Shown one piece after another: positions 42,859 to 51,368 of a stretch of 64,000 nucleotides of DNA (position 1 is its first letter; every line of letters begins with the position of its first letter). A program made the position numbers and the translations under genes. Origin of the DNA: Nesterenkonia sp. Act20 (GTDB taxonomy: Bacteria > Actinomycetota > Actinomycetes > Actinomycetales > Micrococcaceae); the NCBI RefSeq assembly GCF_019173455.1, contig NZ_JADPQH010000002.1:697490-761489 (forward strand), read 5' to 3'. The notes beneath the pieces were generated by a model that was given only the letters and a program-made list of their open reading frames with translations, searched no databases and had not been told where the DNA came from.

Positions 42859-45126
42859 ATGTCCGATTCAACCCCCGCGCAGAGCTCGTCAGCCGCCGAC
42901 ACCACCCTCCCGACACCTCCACGGGCGAAGCAGGTCCCGATCTCGCGCACCCACCACGGGGACACGTTCGTGGACCCTTACGAATGGCTGCGCGAGAAGG
43001 ACTCCGCCGAGGTCATCGAGCATCTTCACGCGGAGAACTCCTACGCGGAGGCGGTCACCGCGGATCAGCAGCCGCTGCGGGAGGCGATCTTCTCCGAGAT
43101 CAAGCACCGCACCGTGGAGACCGATCTCTCGGTCCCCTCCCGCCGCGGCGACTGGTGGTACTTCACCCGCACCCTCGAGGGCGAGCAGCACGCCATCTAC
43201 TGCCGGGTCCCCGCCGAGGCAGGACAGGAGGAGAGCCCCACGGCCGACGACGACGCCGGGCGCGGGTCCTGGACCCCCCCGCAGGTCCAGGCCGGAGTCA
43301 CACTCACCGGTGAGGAGACCATCTTCGACACCAATGCCGAAGCGGCGAAACATCCCTTCTACCAGCTCGGCGGGATGTCGCTGAACGCCGAGGGGACGCT
43401 CCTGGCCTACTCCGAGGACACCTCCGGGGATGAGCTCTACACCCTGCGGTTCCGCGACCTGAGCACCGGAGAGAACCTGCCGGAAGAGGTGGGCAGCGTC
43501 CACGGCGGCCCCGTGCTCGAACCCACCGGGGCGCGCGCCTATTACATGGTGGCCGACGCTGCCTGGCGGCCCTACCGGCTCTATGTGCACACGCTGGGGA
43601 CACCCGCCGAAGAGGATCGGCTGCTCCTGGAGATCACGGACGAACAGCTCTGGACCGGTGTGGGGCTCTCGGCGGACAAGCGCGAGCTGCTCATCATCTC
43701 CGGGAACTCCGAGTACGACGAGTCCCGGCTGCTCGATGTCACCGATCCCGCGGCGGAGCCGGTGCTGCTGATCGGCGCGGAGCGGCGGATCCTGCACAGC
43801 ATCGATCCGATCGTCCTCGACGGCGAGCGCCTGCTGCTGATCACCCACAACCAGGCCGGACCCAACAACGCGCTCTCGCTGACCACCGCAGAAGAGCTCA
43901 CGGTGCAGGCCGCTGACCAGCCGTTGGATCTGGGCCGACTCGTGCTGCCGCATGAGGAGACGGTGAAGCTCGAAGGAGTGACCGTCACCGCCGCGCAGGT
44001 GATCGTCGCCGCACGGCGCGACACCGTTGAGTCAGTCCAGCTGCTCTCGCTGGGTGCGCTGCGCGCGGCGCGCGAGGGTGCGGCCCCCGTGCTGACCTCC
44101 ACACTGCCCGGGCCGGCCTTCGGCGAGCAGCTCTACACCTGCGCGGTGATCGCCGCCGAGTATGAGGCTCCGCTCTTTCGGGTCGCCTATGAGTCCTGGC
44201 TGACGCCGACTCGGATCTATGACATCGACCATGCCGAGGGAACACCGGTGCTGCGCCGGGAGACCCCGGTCCACGACGTGGACCTCGAGGCCTACCGCGC
44301 CACCCGCCTCTGGGCGCCGACCGGGGACACCCGGGCCGACGGTTCGGAGATCACGGTGCCGATCACGGTCCTGCACCACCGGGACGTGAGCGCCGACGGC
44401 AGCAACCCGACCCTGGTCTATGGCTACGGCTCCTATGAGATGAGCATGGACCCCAGCTTTGGGATCCCGCGGCTGTCCCTGCTGGATCGCGGCATCGTCT
44501 TCGCCATCGCTCATGTGCGTGGCGGCGGCGAGCTGGGCCGCGGCTGGTACGAGGACGGGAAGAAGCTGAAGAAGACCAACACCTTCAGCGACTTCATCGC
44601 CGCGACCGACCACCTGGTCGCCCAGCGGTGGGCCGATCCTGCGCGGATCGCGGCGCTCGGCGGCTCTGCCGGCGGACTTCTCATGGGGGCGGTGGCCAAC
44701 CTCGCCCCCGAGAAGTACGTGGCCGTCCTGGCGCAGGTGCCCTTCGTGGACAACCTGACCTCGATCCTGGACCCGGAGCTGCCGCTCTCTGCGCTGGAGT
44801 GGGAGGAATGGGGCAACCCGATCACCGACCCCGACGTGTACGCGTACATGAAGTCCTACTCCCCCTACGAGAACATCCGTGACGTGGCGTACCCGGCGAT
44901 CGCCGCAGTCACCAGCCTCCACGACACCCGCGTGCTCTACGTGGAACCGGCAAAATGGGTCCAGGCTCTGCGCGAGCACCAGCAGGGCGACGCCCCTGTG
45001 GTGATGAAGATCGAGATGGACGGCGGGCACGGCGGCGCCTCGGGCCGCTATGAGAGCTGGAAGGAACGCGCCTGGGATTATGCCTTCCTGGCGCATCACC
45101 TCGGTGCCGACGGGCTGGGCCGATGA
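42859..45126 (+). CDS. S9-family serine peptidase (oligopeptidase B / protease II)
   Basis: The 755-residue peptidase has an N-terminal beta-propeller with FVDPYEWLREKDS near the start and a C-terminal alpha/beta-hydrolase domain: ALGGSAGGLLMG holds the catalytic Ser, the Asp lies in HDTRVLYVEPAKW, and the His in DGGHGGASGR. It cleaves peptides, typically after basic residues. ATG 42859 is preferred to a TTG 12 nt upstream. It overlaps the following methyltransferase gene (ATGA). Confidence 0.9.
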   Translation: MSDSTPAQSSSAADTTLPTPPRAKQVPISRTHHGDTFVDPYEWLREKDSAEVIEHLHAENSYAEAVTADQQPLREAIFSEIKHRTVETDLSVPSRRGDWWYFTRTLEGEQHAIYCRVPAEAGQEESPTADDDAGRGSWTPPQVQAGVTLTGEETIFDTNAEAAKHPFYQLGGMSLNAEGTLLAYSEDTSGDELYTLRFRDLSTGENLPEEVGSVHGGPVLEPTGARAYYMVADAAWRPYRLYVHTLGTPAEEDRLLLEITDEQLWTGVGLSADKRELLIISGNSEYDESRLLDVTDPAAEPVLLIGAERRILHSIDPIVLDGERLLLITHNQAGPNNALSLTTAEELTVQAADQPLDLGRLVLPHEETVKLEGVTVTAAQVIVAARRDTVESVQLLSLGALRAAREGAAPVLTSTLPGPAFGEQLYTCAVIAAEYEAPLFRVAYESWLTPTRIYDIDHAEGTPVLRRETPVHDVDLEAYRATRLWAPTGDTRADGSEITVPITVLHHRDVSADGSNPTLVYGYGSYEMSMDPSFGIPRLSLLDRGIVFAIAHVRGGGELGRGWYEDGKKLKKTNTFSDFIAATDHLVAQRWADPARIAALGGSAGGLLMGAVANLAPEKYVAVLAQVPFVDNLTSILDPELPLSALEWEEWGNPITDPDVYAYMKSYSPYENIRDVAYPAIAAVTSLHDTRVLYVEPAKWVQALREHQQGDAPVVMKIEMDGGHGGASGRYESWKERAWDYAFLAHHLGADGLGR

Positions 45127-45950
45127 GCTCGCCTGGTTCCCCTGCGACCCCGGGACCTGCTCCGGGACCGCAGGTGGACCCCGCCTTCGCCTGGGTGCAG
45201 GATCCCGAGCTCGTGGCGATCTATGACGTGGAGAACGCCGGTGGCTGGGACCACGAGTTCTACCTGGAGCTGCTCGAAGAACTCGGCGCCCGGAGGGTGG
45301 CCGATGTCGGCTGCGGGACCGGCGTGCTCGGTGTCCTGCTTGCCCAGCACGGCATCCGCGTGGTCGGGGTGGATCCCTCGGCGGCGATGATCGACGTCGC
45401 CCGGTCCCGCAGCGCCCGAGCCGGGGTTGACGCACAGATCAGCTGGATCCATGGCTTCGCCGATCAGCTGGAGACCGGTGGTGTGGACGCGGTGGTCATG
45501 GAGGGCCACGTGGCCCAGTACTTCCTCGATCGGGCAGACTGGGACGGGGTCCTGGCTGCCGCCTGGCGGGCGCTGAGCCCTGGCGGCCATCTCGCCTTTG
45601 AATCCCGGAACCCGGCCGCCCTGGAGCTCGACGCCTGGGATGCCGAGTCCACCCGAGAGACCCAGCCGCACCCAGCCGGTGGAGAGTTCACCTCCTGGAT
45701 GGAGATCGCCGGGGTGCGCCCTGACACCGTGGACGGGCAGCTGATCACCGCCCGAGCGCATAACCTGCTGCCTGATGCGCGCGAGATCATCGCCGAGGAG
45801 ACCCTGCGCTACCGCCCGCTGGACGTGCTGCGCGCATCGCTGACCGACGCCGGGTTCGAGATTCAGCAGATCTGGGGCGACTGGGATCGTGAACAGCTCA
45901 GCGAAGACTCCCCCGAGATGATCTTCCTGGCGCAGAAGCCGCTGCGCTGA
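45123..45950 (+). CDS. Class I SAM-dependent methyltransferase
   Basis: The 275-residue protein has SAM motif I in VADVGCGTGVLGVLLAQHG, then VVGVDPSAAMIDVARSR, and LSPGGHLAFESRNPA. The substrate is not recognisable. It is translationally coupled to the S9 peptidase by a 4-nt overlap. Confidence 0.82.
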   Translation: MSSPGSPATPGPAPGPQVDPAFAWVQDPELVAIYDVENAGGWDHEFYLELLEELGARRVADVGCGTGVLGVLLAQHGIRVVGVDPSAAMIDVARSRSARAGVDAQISWIHGFADQLETGGVDAVVMEGHVAQYFLDRADWDGVLAAAWRALSPGGHLAFESRNPAALELDAWDAESTRETQPHPAGGEFTSWMEIAGVRPDTVDGQLITARAHNLLPDAREIIAEETLRYRPLDVLRASLTDAGFEIQQIWGDWDREQLSEDSPEMIFLAQKPLR

Positions 45951-45977
45951 GCGTGATCACCGGCGCAGCCTCGAAGG

Positions 45978-47012
45978 TCACCGATGCAGCGCGCGGGCTG
46001 CCTGACCGTGGGGGGCGGTGCGCGCCAGCGGCTCTCCGTCCAGGCTCAGCACGAACCCAGACTCCGCCTCGCTCTCCCGCGGAAGCCGCTCAGCGATGCC
46101 CTCGATGATCTGGATCCCCTCATTGCTGACCCAGCGCACCCCCGCCGCTTCGACCTGGCTGCGGAACCGCCGTCGATCCTGCCTGCTCAGGTAGGCGAGC
46201 ACGGCCGTGTGGAACACCACCGGAGTCATGCCGGCAGGGACCTGATCGAGCACCTGGGCCAATCGGTCGTTGAGGTCTCCCGCGAACATCGCCGGAGCGT
46301 CCTGGGCCAGGATCTCGGCGCCGGCGCGGATCCGCGGGATGCGGTATTCCATGCCGGGCCAGATCAGGGACTCGAGCCAGCGCTGATCCTCGACGTCGGT
46401 GAGGTCCAGCGGGTTCAGGTCGATGCCTGCCCGGTAGCCCACCCGAGGCAGCGCATGCGGGGCCTCCAGGCCGCTGAGCTCACAGCTCAGCTGCACCGTG
46501 CTGCGCAGCGATCCTTCGGGAGGCGCGAGCTCACGATCGGGCTGCCCGGCGCGGAGGTAGCGGGTGGGCCAGGCGTCGGGGTAGAGGCAGAGGCCGGCGG
46601 AGGCGCCCACCTCGATCAGCGCGAGCGGCGCGTCGTCGTCGTCCTGGATGGCGGAGAAGGCGAGGTTCAGCGCAGCGATGCGACCGGGCTCATTGGTCTG
46701 GGTCGCTCGATCCCGCATGGTCGCGGAGATCTGCGCCCAACCGCTGAGGATCAGTTCGCGGGCTCGAGCCCACGCCTCGGCCTGCACACCGTGAAACTGG
46801 GCGGACGCGAAGAGGAGATTCGCCTGACGTTTTGCCGAGGGAAGGCCGAGGAGACGCTGCAGGAGCTCGGCGTCCTCGGCCACTCCCGCCGCCCATCGGG
46901 CGTAGCGCGGCGAGACCGGCGCGGCCTCGACCTCGGCGAAGACGCGGTAGTGCTCCTGGAGCTGCGCCAGGCTCGCAGCATCAGCGAATTCTCGATCGGG
47001 CAGCTCGTGCAT
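45978..47012 (-). CDS. DUF2332 domain-containing protein
   Basis: The 344-residue protein matches the actinobacterial DUF2332 family (LLQRLLGLPSAKRQANLLFASAQ, LIEVGASAGLCLYPD, GIDLNPLDLTD, TAVLAYLSRQDR). No enzymatic function is established; the segment around EVGASAGL resembles a nucleotide or SAM-binding loop. Its start is only 3 nt after the tenA stop, so it is co-translated with tenA, which may hint at thiamine-related work. Confidence 0.8.
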   Translation of the reverse strand: MHELPDREFADAASLAQLQEHYRVFAEVEAAPVSPRYARWAAGVAEDAELLQRLLGLPSAKRQANLLFASAQFHGVQAEAWARARELILSGWAQISATMRDRATQTNEPGRIAALNLAFSAIQDDDDAPLALIEVGASAGLCLYPDAWPTRYLRAGQPDRELAPPEGSLRSTVQLSCELSGLEAPHALPRVGYRAGIDLNPLDLTDVEDQRWLESLIWPGMEYRIPRIRAGAEILAQDAPAMFAGDLNDRLAQVLDQVPAGMTPVVFHTAVLAYLSRQDRRRFRSQVEAAGVRWVSNEGIQIIEGIAERLPRESEAESGFVLSLDGEPLARTAPHGQAARALHR

Positions 47013-47015
47013 TTC

Positions 47016-47675
47016 TCAGGCCACCGGCCAGGTCTCGAGCCGGTGCGCGGAGTCCCAGAACATCCATTCGTACTGGCTGGCGCGGTGGTAGGCCCGGTGC
47101 ATGGCGGCGCGCGTCTCCTCGCTGGAGGCGGCGGCCAGTTCGTCGACGATCCGTCGTGCCGCCTCGGTGAGCTCGTGGAACTCCGGGTCGCCGTAGGCGG
47201 TGATCCAGTCGGCGTAGGGGTGGCCCTCCAGGGACCCGACGCGCTCCTTGAGCCGAGTGCCGACGTCGTCGTAGATCCAGAAGCAGGGCAGCACGCTGGC
47301 CGCCAGCACCGGCAGCGATCCGGCGGAGACCAGGGCGAGCTCGAAGGAGGTATAGGCCACCGTGGTGGGCGAGGGCTGCACGGCGGAGAAGTCCACGACG
47401 TGGGTGGCGTGCAGGGCGCGCTCCTCCTCGATCGCGCCGGCGGCCGCGCGGGACCAGAAGATGATGTGCTCGGGATCGGTGGACTGGGCCGCGCAGGCAG
47501 CCAGCGCCCGGGCGTAGTCGGTGAGGTACAGCGCATCCTGACCCATGTAGTTCTCGAAGATGGTGCGCGGAAGCGAACCATCCTGGAGCTGGCGCAGGAA
47601 CGGCAGCGCGTCGATCTCGCTGCGGATCGCGGCGGTCCGCTCCCAGGCCTCCTCAGTGAATGGTGCTGCGCTCAT
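47016..47675 (-). CDS. tenA: Thiaminase II / aminopyrimidine aminohydrolase (TenA family)
   Basis: The 219-residue protein has the TenA pattern: FENYMGQDALYLTDYARAL, SFELALVSAGSLPVLAASVLPCFWIYDDVG (read in two parts) with the conserved Cys, and a C-terminal EWMFWDSAHRLETWPV. TenA salvages the aminopyrimidine of degraded thiamine. ATG 47675 is chosen because GGAGAGG lies 6 nt upstream; ATG 47696 is possible. No thiamine (TPP) riboswitch was recognised. The nested palindrome at 47717-47787 overlaps its probable promoter. Confidence 0.85.
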   Translation of the reverse strand: MSAAPFTEEAWERTAAIRSEIDALPFLRQLQDGSLPRTIFENYMGQDALYLTDYARALAACAAQSTDPEHIIFWSRAAAGAIEEERALHATHVVDFSAVQPSPTTVAYTSFELALVSAGSLPVLAASVLPCFWIYDDVGTRLKERVGSLEGHPYADWITAYGDPEFHELTEAARRIVDELAAASSEETRAAMHRAYHRASQYEWMFWDSAHRLETWPVA

Positions 47676-47716
47676 CATCTCCCTCTCCAGATTCATGTTC
47701 CCCCTCGCCTCTACCC

Positions 47717-47787
47717 AAATTATCGTAGAGCTCTCGAATAATCGTGGAGCTATAGCTCTACGATTCGCTACAGCTCTACGATAATTT
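47717..47787. promoter_or_regulatory. Nested palindrome with four 11-nt sites between tenA and menB
   Basis: ATCGTAGAGCT occurs at 47722-47732 and, with one change (ATCGTGGAGCT), at 47741-47751; its complement AGCTCTACGAT is at 47754-47764 and 47772-47782. The outer pair extends to 16 perfect bp. The inner pair forms a 24-bp near-palindrome. Sites are spaced 19 and 18 bp, so they lie on the same DNA face roughly every two turns. It is AT-rich within GC-rich DNA and covers the tenA promoter region, a probable cooperative operator. Confidence 0.6.
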
Positions 47788-47847
47788 CGCGGGGGTGGGG
47801 CTCAAGCGGAACACTGCCGACGACGACGGCGCACCATCGCTCCTCGG

Positions 47848-47853
47848 TAGACT
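47848..47853 (+). promoter_or_regulatory. -10 box TAGACT of menB, leaderless GTG
   Basis: TAGACT is followed by 7 nt and the GTG at 47861, which decides the menB start. Confidence 0.55.
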
Positions 47854-47860
47854 CGCTGCT

Positions 47861-48850
47861 GTGATCGGATCAGATACTCCCAGCAGCCCGCACGACTCCT
47901 CCTCCGCGGTCCTGCCGCCGCAGGTCTCGGACATCTTCGACCCCTGGCAGTGGCGCGTGGTGGAGGGGTTCGACTTCACCGATGTCACGTACCACCGTCG
48001 TGTGCAGCGGGACGAGTCGGGAACGATCACCGCCGACCTCCCCGCGGTCCGGATCGCCTTCGACCGCCCCGAGGTGCGCAACGCCTTCCGGCCCGGCACC
48101 GTGGACGAGCTCTACCGGGCCCTGGACCATGCGCGGATGACCCCCGATGTGGGTGCCGTGCTGCTCACCGGCAACGGCCCCTCCCCCAAGGACGGCGGAC
48201 ACAGCTTCTGCTCCGGCGGTGACCAGCGCATCCGCGGCCGGGACGGGTACCGCTACGCCGAGGGTGACACTGCGGAGACCATCGATCCGGCCCGCGCCGG
48301 TCGGCTGCACATCCTCGAGGTCCAGCGACTCATCCGCACGATGCCCAAGGTGGTGATCGCCGTGGTCAACGGCTGGGCCGCCGGCGGCGGACATTCCCTA
48401 CATGTGGTGGCGGATCTGAGCATCGCCTCGCGCCAGCACGGGAAGTTCAAGCAGACCGATGCGACCGTGGGCTCCTTCGACGCGGGCTATGGCTCCGCCC
48501 TGCTGGCCCGTCAGGTGGGACAGAAGAAGGCCCGCGAGATCTTCTTCCTCGCCCGCGAGCACTCTGCCGAAGACATGGTGGCCGCAGGGGCGGTCAATGA
48601 GGCGGTGGACCACGAGCGTCTCGAAGAGGTCGCCCTGGAGTACGCCGCCGACATCGCGGGCCAGTCTCCGCAGGCCATCCGGATGTTGAAGTTCGCCTTC
48701 AACGCGGCCGACGACGGCCTGGCAGGTCAGCAGGTCTTCGCCGGTGAGGCCACCCGGATGGGGTACATGACCGATGAAGCTGTCGAGGGCCGTGACGCCT
48801 TCCTGGGCAAGCGTGCGCCGAACTGGTCCGAGTTCCCGTACTACTACTGA
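47861..48850 (+). CDS. menB: 1,4-Dihydroxy-2-naphthoyl-CoA synthase
   Basis: The 329-residue crotonase-fold enzyme shows RIAFDRPEVRNAFRPGT, SFCSGGDQRIRGRDGY, PKVVIAVVNGWAAGGGHSLH, GSFDAGYGSALLARQVG and the C-terminal WSEFPYYY typical of MenB. It closes the second aromatic ring of the naphthoquinone. GTG 47861 is chosen because it directly follows a TAGACT -10 box; a GTG at 47795 is in frame but unsupported. Downstream, the men genes are interrupted by the C1 gene block; menE and menA resume at 55341. Confidence 0.93.
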   Translation: MIGSDTPSSPHDSSSAVLPPQVSDIFDPWQWRVVEGFDFTDVTYHRRVQRDESGTITADLPAVRIAFDRPEVRNAFRPGTVDELYRALDHARMTPDVGAVLLTGNGPSPKDGGHSFCSGGDQRIRGRDGYRYAEGDTAETIDPARAGRLHILEVQRLIRTMPKVVIAVVNGWAAGGGHSLHVVADLSIASRQHGKFKQTDATVGSFDAGYGSALLARQVGQKKAREIFFLAREHSAEDMVAAGAVNEAVDHERLEEVALEYAADIAGQSPQAIRMLKFAFNAADDGLAGQQVFAGEATRMGYMTDEAVEGRDAFLGKRAPNWSEFPYYY

Positions 48851-48919
48851 CCCGGGGCATGACCGTCATCGATGTCCGCTCGAAGCACCCCGGGGCCTCA
48901 CTGACCCGGGGCATGACCG
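48847..48919. repeat. Direct repeat of a 19-nt unit at the left edge of the C1 block
   Basis: CTGACCCGGGGCATGACCG is at 48847-48865 (covering the menB stop) and 48901-48919. The second copy also forms a short hairpin (CCCCGGG 48888-48894 with CCCGGGG 48905-48911), a possible menB terminator. No further copy was seen at the right edge of the block. Confidence 0.6.
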
Positions 48920-48958
48920 AGCTGGGTCGCGAATCGCTTCACGGTGTGAAGAGGCGGT

Positions 48959-50584
48959 TCAGTTTCTGCTGATAGCGGTGAGAAGCGCGGCGACGGCTTT
49001 GGCCCCCGGGTCTTCAACACCAGAAGAGGCAGCGTCAGGAACATAGGCGGCTCGACCGGACCGGGCTGCGAATTCAGCCGTTCCGCGTGCACCTGATTCC
49101 GCCTCTCGGGCAGCTTCCACCAGGCTGCCACCCGCGTCCAGGACCCTGAACGCTGGGGCGATCGCGTCGACCATCGTGGAGTGTCCTTCTTCAGCGCCGC
49201 CATGGTGCATCATCGCGTTGAGCCCAGCACCTAAGGCGTCTGCCCAGTTGGCGTCTCGAGCCAACACCTCGGACATGGCAGTCGTGAGTATCGCAAGAAG
49301 AACTCCCGATGAGCCGCCCATTCGCGTTTCAAGGATTGTTGCTACGCGGTTCATACCCGCGGCGGGGTCGGCGAATCCCAGGGTGCCCGCGTCGAGGTCC
49401 GCGAGTATGGCTTCGGCCCCAGCGCGGAACGTTGTTCCTGCATCGCCGTCGCCGGTGGACCTGTCAAGGTCGTCGAGCACAGCCTTCAGCTCGATAAGGG
49501 TCAAGCACCCCTGCCTGACCCTCTCCTCAATCTGGTTTCCGGCGGAAACTTCCATAGGTGTATCTGGTTGTTTCTTGTTTCTGCTCTTTGTCCGCCGAGG
49601 CGATTCTTTGACTCTCTTCGGGGCCATCCAGGCAGGGGCAGTAGTCGGTCTCTCCAGCGCCGTGACCAGAGCATCCTCTGCAGGCATAGCCGTGACAGAG
49701 AATCCCTGCATTCCAAGGGATGTCATCGCTCTCACCGGGCCAATGAAGCGTGCGATTCGGGACGGACCAATCTGGCGAATCAGTTCGTGCGTGAGAACAA
49801 GGCTCTCCTGGGCTGAACATCCGCCGAGGTCGTTGAGCATGATCACCATCTTCTGGGGCTCCGCGGCGATCTCCAGAGACTCGATCACCCGTGCGACCGC
49901 GTCGGCAGCACTGTCGATGGAGATGGTTTTCGCCCCAGGCTCGTTGTGGATCCCCAAGCCCAGTTCGGCTCCACGCTCGAGATCAGGTGCATCACCTGGC
50001 AACTGAGCCGGGCCAAGCGCCACCCCGATGGTGCGAATCGACCCCGCCGCCTGGCGCGCGGCGTCTGCTACTTCAGTGAGGCTCTTGCCCGTCCACGCCG
50101 CGGCTCCCGCCACTTTGTGCACCAATATCGTTCCGGCGAGCCCGCGTGGCTGCTCGAAGCCAGGGAGTGCCACATCGTCTGCAACGAGGACGGTTTCGAC
50201 CTCGTAGCCCTCTTGACGCGCGCGCTCAGCGGCGAGCCCGAAGTTCAGTCGATCACCGGTGTAATTCTTGATCACCAGAAGGCACCCAGCCGGACCGGAA
50301 ACATGTCGAATGCCCTCAAGCACAGCGGTGACCGAAGGAGAGGAGAAGATCTCGCCAGGTATGGCCGCGTCTAGCATTCCCTCGCCGATGAACCCGGCAT
50401 GGGCAGGCTCGTGACCTGACCCACCACCCGAGATGACGGCGACTCGAGATGGGTCGCGCTGTGACGCGGCTCCTACGAGGACTGTTGTCCCTTCAGAAGT
50501 CTCAAGTTCTTCTAACTCGAGAGTCTGCGTCATGGCCGAGAGCATCTCGGGCACCAAAGTTTCACGAGAGTTATAGAACGGCAT
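48959..50584 (-). CDS. Fused dihydroxyacetone kinase (DhaK-DhaL)
   Basis: The 541-residue protein has a DhaK part (SGGGSGHEPAHAGFIGEGM, SSPSVTAVLEGI, substrate-binding His in LGIHNEPGA), a very basic linker near residue 330 (KRVKESPRRTKSRNKK), and a DhaL ATP part (STGDGDAGTTFRAG, ETRMGGSSGVLL, EGHSTMVDA). It would phosphorylate dihydroxyacetone or a related keto-sugar with ATP. It lies last in a one-carbon gene block but is separated by 124 bp with its own operator-like palindrome. The substrate is unproven; related kinases act on erythrulose and other tetroses. Confidence 0.85.
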   Translation of the reverse strand: MPFYNSRETLVPEMLSAMTQTLELEELETSEGTTVLVGAASQRDPSRVAVISGGGSGHEPAHAGFIGEGMLDAAIPGEIFSSPSVTAVLEGIRHVSGPAGCLLVIKNYTGDRLNFGLAAERARQEGYEVETVLVADDVALPGFEQPRGLAGTILVHKVAGAAAWTGKSLTEVADAARQAAGSIRTIGVALGPAQLPGDAPDLERGAELGLGIHNEPGAKTISIDSAADAVARVIESLEIAAEPQKMVIMLNDLGGCSAQESLVLTHELIRQIGPSRIARFIGPVRAMTSLGMQGFSVTAMPAEDALVTALERPTTAPAWMAPKRVKESPRRTKSRNKKQPDTPMEVSAGNQIEERVRQGCLTLIELKAVLDDLDRSTGDGDAGTTFRAGAEAILADLDAGTLGFADPAAGMNRVATILETRMGGSSGVLLAILTTAMSEVLARDANWADALGAGLNAMMHHGGAEEGHSTMVDAIAPAFRVLDAGGSLVEAAREAESGARGTAEFAARSGRAAYVPDAASSGVEDPGAKAVAALLTAISRN

Positions 50585-50649
50585 CGCGCTCCCCCATTAT
50601 TGTCATTCAGCATGCGCATGAGGCGCTTGAATATGATGTACGGGCGACG

Positions 50650-50676
50650 GATTGTGAAGCGTAACACATCACAATC
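50650..50676 (-). promoter_or_regulatory. Operator-like inverted repeat before dhaKL
   Basis: GATTGTGA and TCACAATC form 8-bp perfect arms around an 11-bp centre, 66 bp upstream of the kinase ATG. On the minus strand TTCACA could serve as -35 and CATATT, 17 nt later, as -10, placing the site over the promoter. No regulator gene is adjacent. Confidence 0.5.
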
Positions 50677-50708
50677 TCTGAACCTCCTGGAAGCCTCGAA
50701 CTGGCCGG

Positions 50709-51320
50709 TCAACGCCAGAAGATCAGGCTCATCGCCTCTGCACGGGTGGCTGCTTCTCTCATCTGACCCCGCACTGCCGAGGTGATGGTCTTCGCCCCGG
50801 GTTTGGCGACTCCCCGCATGGACATGCAGAGATGTTCGGCCTCCAGCACCGCGATGGCGCCCCTCGGCTTCAGCTGCTCCATCAGTGAATCGACCACCTG
50901 TGTGGTCAGCTGCTCTTGGACCTGAGGTCTTTTGCTGAACACGTCGACCAGTCGTGCCAGGGCCCCGAGTCCGGCGACGTTGCCGCCCAGCGCCGGGAGG
51001 TAGCCGATGTGAGCCACTCCGAAGAAGGGAACCAGGTGGTGTTCACACATGGAGTAGAAGGAGATGTCACGGACCAGGACCATCTCCTCGTGGCCGGCCT
51101 CAAACGTCGACCCGAAGAGGTCCCCCGGATCCTGCTGCATCCCGACGAACGCCTCCTGATACGCGCGGGCAACACGGGCAGGGGTGTCGCGTAGGCCCTC
51201 CCTCAGGGGGTCCTCTCCCACGGCCAGCAGCACCTCGCGAATGGCGTCCTCGATCCGTTCAAGATCCACCTCACCTCGCACGGCTGGCGCCACCCTCTCT
51301 TCGACCCACAGATCCGTCAT
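50709..51320 (-). CDS. folE: GTP cyclohydrolase I
   Basis: The 203-residue enzyme has [12 protein letters not shown], the zinc-site [27 protein letters not shown] and [13 protein letters not shown]. It makes dihydroneopterin triphosphate, the first step of folate synthesis. ATG 51320 is preferred because GAGGAG lies 6 nt upstream; GTG 51332 overlaps that site. It sits in a THF-using block rather than beside folP/folK, so it may be a second copy that raises the THF supply for demethylation. Confidence 0.92.
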   Translation of the reverse strand: MTDLWVEERVAPAVRGEVDLERIEDAIREVLLAVGEDPLREGLRDTPARVARAYQEAFVGMQQDPGDLFGSTFEAGHEEMVLVRDISFYSMCEHHLVPFFGVAHIGYLPALGGNVAGLGALARLVDVFSKRPQVQEQLTTQVVDSLMEQLKPRGAIAVLEAEHLCMSMRGVAKPGAKTITSAVRGQMREAATRAEAMSLIFWR

Positions 51321-51368
51321 CTCGCTCCTCACTGCGAATCCTGCAGTTCAACGCCCCGTGGGGATGAC

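Noticed and set aside
47676-47860. TPP riboswitch upstream of tenA
   Set aside because: No THI-box landmarks were seen; the region is instead filled by the four-site palindrome.
48847-48919. Attachment site pair (attL/attR) for the C1 block
   Set aside because: Both copies lie at the left edge; no copy was found near 54900-55020 and no integrase is present. Kept only as a direct-repeat observation.
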